Source: Actinomadura litoris (GTDB taxonomy: Bacteria; Actinomycetota; Actinomycetes; Streptosporangiales; Streptosporangiaceae). Taken from it: 64,000 bases of DNA. The notes under the pieces are model-generated. The model was not told the origin of the DNA. It saw only the letters and a program-made list of their open reading frames with translations, and made no database searches. The DNA lies in contig NZ_WOFH01000004.1 in NCBI RefSeq assembly GCF_009733595.1, positions 310,001-374,000 on the forward strand. Reading direction: 5' to 3'. Position 1 is the stretch's first letter; the number at the start of each line of letters is the position of its first letter. Position numbers and translations under genes: made by a program. Of the stretch, positions 7,923-16,365 are shown piece by piece.

Positions 7923-8083
7923 CGGTCGGTCCGCGCACCACCCTCCCGATGGCGCATTCGGGCAGGTCAGAAGCGGCAAAGCCGTTTAAAGACGCTGTCA
8001 AGGGGCTATGACGGTAGGCGTATGGAGACCGGGACCTCGCCGGGACCACGCCGGTGCGGGCCCGGCGGTTGAGGAGGACCGTC

Positions 8084-8341
8084 TTGCGGAAAGCGCACGA
8101 GATGCAGATGGTCAGGGTCGGGGAGTCGGGCCTGGAGGAGTGGGTGTGCCCCATCTGCGGCCGACGCCTGATGCTCCGATGGCCCCCGAACTACGAGAAG
8201 CGCGTGATCGAGCCGGGCGACGAGGAGGCCGGTCACGTGGGCGCCCTGGAGACGCCCGCCGTGAACGCCGGGGCCTGCGAGCGCCGGTGGCTGCGCGAGA
8301 CGGGCCGGGACCACCACACCGGGCACGCCGAGGCGATCTGA
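8084..8341 (+). CDS. Small protein with a single CxxC zinc-ribbon half
   Basis: 85 residues from TTG 8084, chosen because GAGGAGGACC lies 5 nt upstream; ATG 8102 is the alternative. The core MQMVRVGESGLEEWVCPICG followed by RRLMLRWPPNYEKRV looks like a short beta-rich zinc-ribbon, with CPIC as one metal-binding pair. A later Cys (GACERRW) and the His-rich tail (DHHTGH) could supply other ligands. I know similar unannotated proteins in this group of actinobacteria but no function. It is not coupled to either neighbour. Confidence 0.6.
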   Translation: MRKAHEMQMVRVGESGLEEWVCPICGRRLMLRWPPNYEKRVIEPGDEEAGHVGALETPAVNAGACERRWLRETGRDHHTGHAEAI

Positions 8342-8398
8342 CCCGCCGGTGTGCGAGGCCGGAGCCGCGTGGCCCGGGCCCCGCACGTCCTCGGCCGT

Positions 8399-9856
8399 CT
8401 AGAAGGGGTGCGGGGCGATCTCGCCGCGCATCGTCACCCACTGCGACTCGGTGAACGCCTCGATGTTGGCGTCCGGGCCGCCGAACCGGGACCCGTTCCC
8501 GGACGCGGCGAGCCCCCCGAACGGTACGACCGGCTCGTCGTTCACGGTCTGGTCGTTGATGTGCACGAGCCCGGTGGGCACGGCGTCGGCGATCTTCATG
8601 GCCTGGCCGACGTCGCCGAGGATGCCGAGCGAGAGGCCGTACTCGCTGTCGGCCGCCAGCGCGATCGCGTCGTCGGCCGTCGCGAACGGCACGACGGGCG
8701 CGACCGGGCCGAACACCTCCTGCGCGTACGCGGGCATGTCCGGGGTGACCTCCGCGAGCACGGTCGGGCGGTAGAACAGCCCCTCGTGGGTGCCGCCCGC
8801 CGCGAGCCGCGCGCCCGCCGCGACGGTGCCGCGCACCAGCTCGTCCACGTGCGCGAGCTGCCGCTCGTCGATGATCGGGCCCAGCGCGACCGGCCCGGCC
8901 GCCGGGTCGCCGACCGGCAGCTTGTCGGCCTTGTCGGCCAGCGCCGCGACGTACTCCTCGTGCAGGCTCTCGTGGACGAGGTGCCGCCCCGTCGTCATAC
9001 AGATCTGCCCCTGGTGCAGGAACGACCCCCACGCGCCCGCCGACACCGCCTTGGACACGTCCGCGCCCGGCAGCACGATCAGCGCGTTGTTGCCGCCCAG
9101 CTCCAGGTGGGCGCGCTTGAGCAGCCGCCCGCACACCTCGCCGATCTTGCGTCCGGCGGGGGTGGAGCCGGTGAAGGACACCACCCGCACCTCGGGCGCG
9201 GCCACGACCGCCTCGCCCGCCTCCAGGCCGCCGGGCAGCAGGTGCAGCAGGCCCTCGGGCAGCCCCGCCTCCTGGAACACCCGCGCGAGCACCACGCCGC
9301 CGCACACCGCCGTGCGCGGGTCGGGCTTCAGCAGCACCGCGTTGCCCAGCGCCAGCGCGGGCGCCACCGACCGCATCGACAGGATCAGCGGGAAGTTGAA
9401 CGGCGAGATGACGCTCACCACCCCGGCGGGACGGCGCCGCGCGAGGCTCCAGCGCGGCTGCGCCGACGGCAGCACGAGCCCCTGCGGGTGCGAGGCCAGC
9501 GCCGCCGACTCGTAGCAGAGGTTCGCGGCGAAGTGCGCTTCGAGCTCGGCCTTCGGCGGGATCGACCCGGCCTCCCGGACGAGCCAGTCGCGGATCTCCT
9601 CGGCGTGGTCCTCGAACAGCCGTCCGGCGCGGCGCAGCACGACCGCGCGCTCCTCGTAGGTGCGGGCGGCCCAGTCCCGCTGCGCGGCGGCGGCGGCCTT
9701 CGCGGCGGCGGCGACGTCCGCGCCGTCCGCCTGGCCCAGGCTGCCGAGCGTGCCGCCGGTCGCCGGCTCGACGACGTCGTAGACACCGCCCCGGCCGGCG
9801 GACCAGCCGCCGTCGAAGATCTTCCCCGTCCACAGGGCGGGATCGAGCAACGTCAT
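8399..9856 (-). CDS. NAD(P)-dependent aldehyde dehydrogenase, benzaldehyde/vanillin-type
   Basis: 485 residues covering a full ALDH. Asn154 in SPFNFP stabilises the thiohemiacetal, FTGSTPAG (228-235) is the coenzyme loop, Glu252 in LELGGNN is the general base, and Cys286 in HQGQICMTT is the nucleophile. Overall similarity (FDGGWSAGRGG start, HQGQICMTTGRHLVHE) is to aromatic aldehyde dehydrogenases such as XylC/vanillin dehydrogenase, which oxidise aldehydes to carboxylates. SD-like GGAGG lies just upstream. A palindrome typical of IclR operators is about 85 bp upstream, suggesting control by an aromatic-responsive regulator. It is a single-gene unit. Confidence 0.88.
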   Translation of the reverse strand: MTLLDPALWTGKIFDGGWSAGRGGVYDVVEPATGGTLGSLGQADGADVAAAAKAAAAAQRDWAARTYEERAVVLRRAGRLFEDHAEEIRDWLVREAGSIPPKAELEAHFAANLCYESAALASHPQGLVLPSAQPRWSLARRRPAGVVSVISPFNFPLILSMRSVAPALALGNAVLLKPDPRTAVCGGVVLARVFQEAGLPEGLLHLLPGGLEAGEAVVAAPEVRVVSFTGSTPAGRKIGEVCGRLLKRAHLELGGNNALIVLPGADVSKAVSAGAWGSFLHQGQICMTTGRHLVHESLHEEYVAALADKADKLPVGDPAAGPVALGPIIDERQLAHVDELVRGTVAAGARLAAGGTHEGLFYRPTVLAEVTPDMPAYAQEVFGPVAPVVPFATADDAIALAADSEYGLSLGILGDVGQAMKIADAVPTGLVHINDQTVNDEPVVPFGGLAASGNGSRFGGPDANIEAFTESQWVTMRGEIAPHPF

Positions 9857-9935
9857 CGTTCCTCCTCAGATACGCGCGCGGGGACCACGGAGGTCCCCCT
9901 CCCCACCCTGACCATGCCCGACGCGGCGGGAAACA

Positions 9936-10110
9936 TCAGCTTTCCACTGAATGGAACCCCGCCGGTGTGATCTTGTGCCGCGCCCGCGCGGCGGCCCGCC
10001 GGGCCGCCGGCACCACCAGCGCCGCGCCCCAGCGAGACCGCTCCCGCGACCACCGCGCCGAGCCGCAGCCCCGCCGCGTAGGGCGGCCCGTCCGCCGCGC
10101 CGCCGGCACG
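9936..10110 (-). pseudogene. Probable C-terminal remnant of an MFS exporter
   Basis: On the minus strand one frame reads PYAAGLRLGAVVAGAVSL and the next WGAALVVPAARRAAARARHK before a stop at 9936. Joined by one frameshift these resemble the last helix and basic tail of DHA2 exporters (YADGLRxALxVxAxVxLxGAxxAxxxLPRR). No start or upstream part is found. The similarity is short and by eye, and ordinary high-GC drift can mimic it. The rest of 9990-10270 shows nothing recognisable. Confidence 0.3.
9942..9956. promoter_or_regulatory. IclR-type operator palindrome upstream of aldehyde dehydrogenase
   Basis: TTCCA-CTGAA-TGGAA, a 15-bp inverted repeat with 5-bp arms, is close to known IclR-family sites. 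It lies about 85 bp upstream of the aldehyde dehydrogenase start. The only IclR gene in the window is at 55500, so the cognate regulator is not established. Confidence 0.5.
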
Positions 10111-10272
10111 GGCCGACAGGTGAGCCGCACGCCGCTGCCCCCCGGCCCGGGCGCGGCCGTCCGCGCCGCTTCTGCTCGGGGCGCTGCCGCCGGCGCGCCC
10201 ACCGCGGCTGCACCTGGCCCTCGCCCCGCGCCTCCGCCCCTACGGAGGAGGAGACGACCCGACCGGCGGCCT

Positions 10273-11121
10273 TCAGCGGAAGGAGTCGCGGTGGTCCTCG
10301 GCCCACCGCTGGAAGGTGCGCGCCGGTTCCCCGGTGATGTCGGCGACGGTCGAGGTGACCAGCGTCGAGGCCGCGCGGATCTCGGCCGCGCCCAGCAGCG
10401 CGTCCACCAGGACGGGCGGGCGGCCGTCGGCCAGCATCCGCTCCCGCGCCCGCTCGACCGGGACCTCCTCGAAGCGCAGCTCGCGGCCGACCGCCGCGCC
10501 GATCGCCCGGACCTGCTCGGGAGGGCCGATCACCTCCGGCCCGGTCAGCCGGTGGGTCGCGCCCCGGTGGGCGTCGCCGGTGAGGACGCGGGCGGCGACG
10601 GCCGCGATGTCGCGCGGGTCGACGACCGCCGTCGCGGGCATGAGCGGGCCGCGCACCGTCCCGGTGGTGCGGATCTGGTCGGCCCAGCCCAGCGTGTTGC
10701 TGGCGATGGTGTCCGCCCGCAGGACGGTGTGGGAGGGCCCGAACTCCGCGACCAGGGCCTCCATCCCGGCGTGCAGCGTGAAGATGGGGTCGTGCCGTTC
10801 CTCGGGGCGCCCTCCCACGCCGATCGAGGACAGGTAGACCACGTGCCGCGCGTGCCGGGCGATCGCCTCCAGCACCTCGCGCGCGCCCTCGGTGGTCAGC
10901 ATCGGCCACACCAGGAAGACCGTCTCGACGCCGGTCAGCGCGGCCTCCAGCCCTGGGCCGTCCTTCAGGTCGCCGACCGCGACCTCGACACCGGCGGGCA
11001 GGTCGGCCTCGGCCGCCTCGTCCGGACGCACCAGCGCGCGGACCCCGTCCGCCCCCACGGCCTGGAGCTGGGACAGCACGTGCCGTCCGACGTTCCCCGT
11101 TGCCCCGATCACCAGGATCAT
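10273..11121 (-). CDS. NmrA-like NAD(P)-binding oxidoreductase
   Basis: 282 residues of the atypical SDR/NmrA type. The N-terminal ILVIGATGNVGRHVLSQL is the GxxGxxG dinucleotide motif, and VVYLSSIGVGG marks the strand before the active site. The classical YxxxK is replaced by HAGMEALV, as in NmrA/HSCARG and azoreductase-like proteins (AdhT/QorB type). Members sense or reduce with NADP(H), and enzymatic function is uncertain. It is divergent from the Lrp regulator at 11241 across about 115 bp and is its most likely target. Confidence 0.82.
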   Translation of the reverse strand: MILVIGATGNVGRHVLSQLQAVGADGVRALVRPDEAAEADLPAGVEVAVGDLKDGPGLEAALTGVETVFLVWPMLTTEGAREVLEAIARHARHVVYLSSIGVGGRPEERHDPIFTLHAGMEALVAEFGPSHTVLRADTIASNTLGWADQIRTTGTVRGPLMPATAVVDPRDIAAVAARVLTGDAHRGATHRLTGPEVIGPPEQVRAIGAAVGRELRFEEVPVERARERMLADGRPPVLVDALLGAAEIRAASTLVTSTVADITGEPARTFQRWAEDHRDSFR

Positions 11122-11240
11122 CGTCCTACCCCCATATCGTCCTACCAGGTCAGGTCGCTGACGAGGGTGCTGCGCGAGGCTGCGCCCGACAACTCAGACG
11201 GCCCACATCGACCAGATTCGACACCGCATAGGCTGTGGTG

Positions 11241-12218
11241 GTGAAAACCGACACCGCCGACGCGTTCGACCGGCGGCTCGTCCACGCGCTCCAGCTCGAC
11301 GCGCGCGCCCCCTTCAGCCGCGTCGCCGACGTGCTGGGCGTGTCGGACCAGACCGTCGCGCGGCGCTACCGGCGGCTGCGCTCGGCGGACCTGCTGCGGG
11401 TGGTGGCGGTGCCGCCCGCCAACTTCTACGGCCACGGGCGCTGGATGCTGCGGCTGCGCTGCGCCCCCGGCGCGGCGGGCGCGATCGCCGCGGCGCTGGC
11501 CCGCAGGGACGACACCGCCTGGGTGCAGCTGGTGTCCGGCGGCACCGAGGTCCAGTGCATCGTCCGCGCGCGGGGGCCGGGCGAGGGCGAGCACCTGCTC
11601 CTGGAGCGCCTGCCCCGCACCGGACGGCTGGTGGACATCGCCGCCTACTCGCTCCTGCACACCTACTACGGGTCGCCCGGCCGCGTCCGGCTGCTCAACG
11701 CCCTCACCGAGCAGGAGGCGGAACGGCTCGGCCCGGGGCCGGAGGCGGCGACCGGCGCCGAGCCGGCCGACTGCGACGCCGACGACCTCCACCTGCTGAA
11801 CGCCCTGGCCCGGGACGGTCGCGCCCCGCTGGCCGATCTCGCGGCGGCCACCGGCTGGTCGCAGTCGACCGTCCGGCGGCGGATGGAGGAGTTGCGGGCC
11901 GGCGGCGCGCTCCACTTCTACGTCGAGTTCGACACCGCCTACCTGGGCTACCGCACGGGCGCGCGGCTGTGGGCCTCGACCGCGCCCGCCGACCTGGAGG
12001 CCACCGGACGGGCGCTGGCCTCCCACCCCGAGATCGTGTTCGCCGCTGCCACCACCGGCCCCACCAACCTGGTCGCCACCATCGTCTGCGCGGACACCCA
12101 CGACATGTACCGCTACCTCACCGAGCGCATCGCCGCGCTGCCCGCCATCACCCACGTGGAGACGACCTCGATCATCCAGACCCGCAAGCGCCTCGGCCGC
12201 CCCCTGCCCTCCCCCTGA
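11241..12218 (+). CDS. Double-domain Lrp/AsnC family regulator
   Basis: 325 residues, about twice a normal Lrp. There are two HTH segments, AFSRVADVLGVSDQTVARRY-like near the start (PFSRVADVLGVSDQTVARRY) and APLADLAAATGWSQSTVRRR near residue 200, each followed by a RAM-like ligand domain. Three consecutive GTG codons occur at 11235-11243. TAGGCT at 11229-11234 is a good -10 whose predicted start site falls on the third GTG, so a leaderless mRNA starting at 11241 is chosen. Actinobacterial double-Lrp proteins usually control an adjacent divergent gene, here the NmrA-like reductase. Confidence 0.85.
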   Translation: MKTDTADAFDRRLVHALQLDARAPFSRVADVLGVSDQTVARRYRRLRSADLLRVVAVPPANFYGHGRWMLRLRCAPGAAGAIAAALARRDDTAWVQLVSGGTEVQCIVRARGPGEGEHLLLERLPRTGRLVDIAAYSLLHTYYGSPGRVRLLNALTEQEAERLGPGPEAATGAEPADCDADDLHLLNALARDGRAPLADLAAATGWSQSTVRRRMEELRAGGALHFYVEFDTAYLGYRTGARLWASTAPADLEATGRALASHPEIVFAAATTGPTNLVATIVCADTHDMYRYLTERIAALPAITHVETTSIIQTRKRLGRPLPSP

Positions 12219-12229
12219 GGCCGGGCGCC

Positions 12230-13480
12230 TCACGCCGGGTCGATGTCGTGGGGACGCGTGGCGAGGACCACCAGGGCCCCGGCGACCGCCAGTGCGGCCA
12301 GGACGGTGCCGAACGTGGTGGCCCCGCGGGTGAGGCCGACGGCCTCGCTGAGGTAGCCGGTGGAGACGGGCAGCAGGCCGGCGGGCAGGTAGCCGCCCAC
12401 GTTGAGCGCGGCGTTGGCCTCGGCCAGGCGCTCCGCCGGGACGTTGGAGTTGAGCAGCGACAACCCGCCGAGCTGCCCCATGCCCTGCCCCGCGCCCGCG
12501 AGCAGGGCGGCGGCGACCAGCACCGCGACCGACCCGGTGTGGACGGCGGCGACCAGGGCGCCCATGGCGGCGAGCGTCGCCCCGGCGCCGGTGAGCAGGA
12601 TCGTGCGGCGGCGCAGCGACCGGACGGCGAACTGCACGGCGGTGGAGGTCAGGAACATCGCGAAGGCCATCGCGCCGGCGACGATCCGGTTGGTGGTGTC
12701 CAGCAGGCCCGACAGCAGCGAGGGGCCCAGGGACAGCACGAACGAGGTCGCGGTGATGCCGGGGGCGAACACGGCGATGCCCAGGATCAGGTGCCGCCGG
12801 TTGGCCGCGGGCACGCGCGGCAGGCGGACCCATGACCCGGAGCCGGGCGCGGGCGGCCGGGGGAGGGGCATGCGGAGCACCGTCAGGACGGCGGTGGCCA
12901 GCAGGACGGCCTCGACGAGGAAGACGGTGACGGTCGGGCCCGGCACGGTCTCGGACAGGACGCCCGCCAGCAGCGGCCCGAGACCCGCGCCGAGCACCAT
13001 CGCGCACGAGGCCAGCAGGGCGGCCAGCGGTGTGCGCTCGGGGCCGGCGACGTCGGTGACCGCGGCCATGCCGGCCGACACCACGGCGCCCACGGCGATG
13101 CCGCTGAACAGCCGGGCGATGATCAGCGCGGGGACGCCGGGCGCGACGGCGAAGATCGCGCAGGCGGCGAGGGCCAGCCCGAGCGCCGGTACGAGCACGC
13201 GCCTGCGGCCGAGCCGGTCGGAGGCGACGCCGGAGACCAGCAGGGACCCCAGCAGCCCGGCGATGTAGGAGGCGAAGATCACCGTCAGCGTGCCCCGGGA
13301 GAAGCCGAGGTCGCGCTGCCACAGCACGTACAGCGGGGTCGCGGCGTTGGACAGCACGAACACGGCGGTGACCGGCCAGGCGGCCAGCCAGATCCAGGCG
13401 GTGGACCCCCGCTCGCGGGGCGCGGGGGAGGACAAGGGCAGGCGCGGTGACCGCGGTGACAGGGTCCGGCTCGATGACAT
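12230..13480 (-). CDS. MFS transporter, 12-helix drug-efflux type
   Basis: 416 residues. The pattern SNAATPLYVLWQRDLGFSRG, then GVASDRLGRRRVLVPALGLA (loop 2-3 motif), then ARLFSGIAVGAVVSAGMAAV, is a 12-TM MFS of the kind often annotated as YbjJ/ProP-like or drug efflux. The start at 13480 is preceded by GCTGGGAGAAC. It is divergent from the ArsR-type regulator at 13598, whose predicted sites cover its promoter. The Lrp gene converges on it with an 11-nt gap. Substrate unknown. Confidence 0.87.
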   Translation of the reverse strand: MSSSRTLSPRSPRLPLSSPAPRERGSTAWIWLAAWPVTAVFVLSNAATPLYVLWQRDLGFSRGTLTVIFASYIAGLLGSLLVSGVASDRLGRRRVLVPALGLALAACAIFAVAPGVPALIIARLFSGIAVGAVVSAGMAAVTDVAGPERTPLAALLASCAMVLGAGLGPLLAGVLSETVPGPTVTVFLVEAVLLATAVLTVLRMPLPRPPAPGSGSWVRLPRVPAANRRHLILGIAVFAPGITATSFVLSLGPSLLSGLLDTTNRIVAGAMAFAMFLTSTAVQFAVRSLRRRTILLTGAGATLAAMGALVAAVHTGSVAVLVAAALLAGAGQGMGQLGGLSLLNSNVPAERLAEANAALNVGGYLPAGLLPVSTGYLSEAVGLTRGATTFGTVLAALAVAGALVVLATRPHDIDPA

Positions 13481-13504
13481 GCGTGTTCTCCCAGCACATC
13501 GACA

Positions 13505-13570
13505 GTACGACTTGAGTCGAATAGGTTCGAGTGCGTTCGAACATAGCACGTAGTACGATCGGAGTCGTAC
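13505..13570. promoter_or_regulatory. Two predicted ArsR-type operators in divergent promoter
   Basis: GTACGA-TCGGAG-TCGTAC (13553-13570) is a perfect 6-6-6 inverted repeat. GTACGACTTGAGTCGAAT (13505-13522) repeats its left half and contains CGACT-TG-AGTCG. Copies are 48 bp apart. Between them TTCGA repeats at 13526 and 13536. They occupy the gap between the MFS exporter and the winged-helix gene. Confidence 0.6.
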
Positions 13571-13597
13571 AGCAGTCGACATTGGGGGAGGGCCGCC

Positions 13598-13978
13598 GTG
13601 GCCGCGACCGTGACCGAGGTTCCCGCCGTCCGGGAACTGCCCGAGCCGGACGGCCTGCCCGAGCCGCTGCCCGAGCCCGCGGTCGACGACCTGCGGCTGG
13701 AGGCGGTGCTGGGCGTGCTGAGCGATCCGCTGCGGCTGGGGATCGTCCGCAAGCTGCTGGTGGAGCGCGAGCGCTTCGACCACACGTGCGGCTGGTTCGG
13801 CCTGGACCGGCCGAAGTCGTCGCTGACCCACCACTTCAAGGCGCTGCGCGAGGCCGGGGTGATCAGGCAGCGGCAGTACGGGCTGGAGCGCCGCAGCCAC
13901 GTCCGCACCGCCGACCTCGACGCGCGCTTCCCCGGCCTGCTGGACCTCGTCGTGGCCTGGACGCCGCCCCCCGCCTGA
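13598..13978 (+). CDS. ArsR-like winged-helix repressor
   Basis: 126 residues. A Pro/Glu-rich N-terminal tail (about 1-30) precedes a winged helix: LRLEAVLGVLSDPLRLGIVR (helix 1) and DRPKSSLTHHFKALREAGVI (recognition helix), then the wing RQRQYGLERRSHVRT. No metal-binding CVC motif is seen, so it is not a classic arsenic sensor. GTG 13598 follows GGGGGAGG. The divergent MFS exporter and the shared paired palindromes suggest it represses that pump and itself. Confidence 0.85.
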   Translation: MAATVTEVPAVRELPEPDGLPEPLPEPAVDDLRLEAVLGVLSDPLRLGIVRKLLVERERFDHTCGWFGLDRPKSSLTHHFKALREAGVIRQRQYGLERRSHVRTADLDARFPGLLDLVVAWTPPPA

Positions 13979-14039
13979 CGGCCGCGGCGGACGTCAGGCG
14001 GCGGACTCCGGCCACTCGGCCTTCAGCCGGGCTCTGTCC

Positions 14040-14539
14040 TTACTTGTGGACGGTGATGCAGGGTTTCGCCGGGCCGGCGATCGTCCAGCTGTTGCACAGT
14101 TCGGCGTTGTGGCGGAACTTGCGCCCCTTGCCGCGCCAGGTGAGCTGTGCGGAGTGGTGTTTGTCGGCGCAGTACTTCTGGTTCGTGTGGAACCGTTTCC
14201 CGTCCACCCAGAACCGCCCCTCGCTGCACAGGTACTTGTAAGGCTCCTGGGTGTGCTCGAAAGTGGTGGCCCAACTCTTGACGTACAGGCCCTTGCCGTT
14301 GACGTTGACGCACACCCTGCCGACCCAGGCGGTTTTCTCACACTTCTTGGCGCTCTTGGTCTCGGCCCTGTCGGACAGGATGAGCGTGCCGGCCGGTTCG
14401 CCGGTCCGGGAGTCGAAGACCGTCATGGTCTGGGAGCCGGCCCGCCCGGCGGCGACGCCGAGGCGGGCGCCTCGGCCAGACCCAGGCCGCCCGCGGTGAC
14501 CACGGCGGTCACGGCGAGGGCCGCGATACGAGAACGCAA
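14040..14539 (-). pseudogene. Secreted six-cysteine protein interrupted by a frameshift
   Basis: A TTG at 14539 with GGAGGA upstream opens a clear signal peptide (RSRIAALAVTAVVTAGGLGL then AEAPASAS). This frame stops at 14423. The adjacent frame continues MTVFDSRTGEPAGTLILSDR to a stop at 14040 and holds a coherent exported domain with six Cys (CEKT, CVNV, CSEG, CADK, CNSW, CITV) and many aromatic residues. One indel in the GC-rich run near 14430-14470 separates them. It could be a true pseudogene, a sequencing error, or coupled translation, since the signal-frame TGA overlaps an ATG (ATGA) at 14426. The domain is not recognised. Confidence 0.6.
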
Positions 14540-14710
14540 GCGCTTCCTCCGAATGTCCCTGAACTCGAATTCGAGATCGCCGACAATGGCGGAGGTCCGA
14601 GCCGCCCGCACGCGGCGGCTCGGACCTCCGGAGAAGAAGACTGCGAAAGCATCGCTTATGTGACATCCCAAACCCGCCAGCCACGATCGGGTTCGATGGC
14701 GCCGGCCTCC

Positions 14711-16327
14711 TTACGGAGTGTCCGCCATGGGACGGCTGTCGACCGGAGCCTCATCCCTCCCCTCGGACCGGTGGCGCCGCACCAGCGCGCACGACGCGGC
14801 GCCGATCACGATGACCGCGATGGGCAGCGCCAGCGTCGGCCGCAGCGCGTGGACGAACCCGTGCTCGAACGTCGCCGCCGCCACCCGCTGGACGTGGTGG
14901 ACGAGGTCCGGTGACGTCCCCGGAGGGGTGTCCGGCGCCGCGCCCCGGCCGCCGCCGACCTCCAGACCGCCCTTGGCGGCGTGGTCGAACCCGGCCACGA
15001 ACCGGCCGCGGAGGTCCGCTGGGAGTCCGGCGGCCCGCGCGGACGCCTCGTCCCGGAGCGAGCCGGCGAGGCGGTTCTGCAGGATCGCGCCCACCGCCGC
15101 GCTCCCGGTGATCGTGCCGATCTGCCGGATCGTGTTCAGCACTCCGGACGCGGCCCCGGCCATCCTCGGCTCCACGTTGCGCAGCGCGACCGTGACCATC
15201 GGGCCGAACACGCAGCCGATCCCGAGCCCCGCCACGGCCAGGGGAGGCTGGAGCGCCTGCCAGGTGCGCCCGACGTCGGCGACCGCCGCCAGCCAGGCCA
15301 TGCCGACCGCGAACAGGGCGAGGCCGGACATCAGGATGTACTTGCCGCCGAGCCGGTCCGACGCGCGTCCCGCGACCGGCGACACCAGCGCCGACAGCAC
15401 CATGCCCGGCGCCATCACCAGACCCGCCTTCAGCGCGCTGAACCCGAGGACGGACTGAAGGTAGATCATCACCGGCAGGAACAGGCCGATCATCCCGACC
15501 TGGACCGCCGCCGACACCACGCTCATGACCGCGAAGTCGCGGTCGCGGAAGAGCGTGAACGGCAGCAGCGGCTCATCGTCCTGCCGGGTGCGCTGGTGCG
15601 CCAGGAACACCGCGAGCAGCAGCGCCGCCCCGGCCAGCAGCGCCCAGATCCCGGCGTTCCAGCCGTACCGCTGGCCCTCGGTCAGCCCGAAGGTCAGGCA
15701 CAGCAGCGCCGCGGTCGCGAGCGCGACGCCCGGCACGTCCAGCCGGTGCGGCCTGCCGGGCCGGACGTCCGGGATCAGCGTGAGCGCCATCACCAGCACG
15801 GCCGCGCCGATCGGGACGTTGACGAAGAAGATCCAGCGCCACCCGGCGGCGCTGACCAGCAGCCCGCCGAGCGTCGGCCCGGCGATCGTCGCCACGCCCG
15901 CGACCGCGCCCCAGACGCCCAGCGCCGCGCCCCGGCGCTCGGCCGGGAACGTGGCGATGATGATCGTCATCGTCTGCGGCATCAGCGCCGCGGCGCCGAG
16001 GCCCTGCACGGCGCGGGCGGCGATGAGCTGGGCCGGGTCCTGCGCCAGGCCGCACAGGACGGAGGCCACCGTGAAGAGCGCCACCCCGGCCACGAACATG
16101 GCGCGCGGCCCGCGCAGGTCACCCAGCCGACCGGCGGTGATCAGCAGCGCGGCGAGCACGAGGATGTAGACGTTGATCACCCACAGCACCGCGTCGAGCG
16201 AGGCCTCCAGCTTGTCGATCATGCTGGGGATGGCGACGTTGACGGCCGTCAGGTCCAGCAGCGTCATGAAGAACCCCAGGCTGAGCGTCACCAGCACCGC
16301 CCAGGGGTCGCCGCGCCACCTGCTCAT
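14711..16327 (-). CDS. MFS multidrug exporter, DHA2 family (14 TM)
   Basis: 538 residues. Canonical DHA2 features are FFMTLLDLTAVNVAIPSM in helix 1, LWVINVYILVLAALLITAGR in helix 2, ARAVQGLGAAALMPQTMTI, and the antiporter motif C GAVAGVATIAGPTLGG. It ends in a basic tail (LVRRHRSEGRDE). Such proteins export hydrophobic drugs with proton antiport. It is the last gene of an apparent minus-strand operon with an RHH regulator and a VOC protein, 38 nt after the VOC stop. A transporter with a VOC (drug-binding or glyoxalase-type) neighbour suggests a detoxification unit. Confidence 0.88.
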   Translation of the reverse strand: MSRWRGDPWAVLVTLSLGFFMTLLDLTAVNVAIPSMIDKLEASLDAVLWVINVYILVLAALLITAGRLGDLRGPRAMFVAGVALFTVASVLCGLAQDPAQLIAARAVQGLGAAALMPQTMTIIIATFPAERRGAALGVWGAVAGVATIAGPTLGGLLVSAAGWRWIFFVNVPIGAAVLVMALTLIPDVRPGRPHRLDVPGVALATAALLCLTFGLTEGQRYGWNAGIWALLAGAALLLAVFLAHQRTRQDDEPLLPFTLFRDRDFAVMSVVSAAVQVGMIGLFLPVMIYLQSVLGFSALKAGLVMAPGMVLSALVSPVAGRASDRLGGKYILMSGLALFAVGMAWLAAVADVGRTWQALQPPLAVAGLGIGCVFGPMVTVALRNVEPRMAGAASGVLNTIRQIGTITGSAAVGAILQNRLAGSLRDEASARAAGLPADLRGRFVAGFDHAAKGGLEVGGGRGAAPDTPPGTSPDLVHHVQRVAAATFEHGFVHALRPTLALPIAVIVIGAASCALVRRHRSEGRDEAPVDSRPMADTP

Positions 16328-16365
16328 GCGTGTCCTCTCCTCGTTCCCGTCCGGGCCGGTGGGGG

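Larger units (their letters stand above)
7552..8083. other. 530-bp divergent intergenic region, erm leader and zinc-ribbon promoter
   Basis: Apart from the predicted erm promoter, uORF and hairpin on the minus strand, I see no conserved gene here. TTGACA on the minus strand (8001-7996) could be a second -35, without a good -10 at standard spacing. Base composition drops near 7900-8000 (TTTAAA, GGTTTTC), as in promoter DNA. Confidence 0.5.

Noticed and set aside
7996-8001. TTGACA on the minus strand as erm -35
   Set aside because: No acceptable -10 lies 16-19 bp downstream, whereas the TTGAGT/TACGGT pair fits better.
14423-14426. Programmed frameshift or coupled translation in the secreted protein
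   Set aside because: There is no slippery heptamer or stimulatory structure that I can see; a simple indel is more likely, though ATGA coupling is noted.
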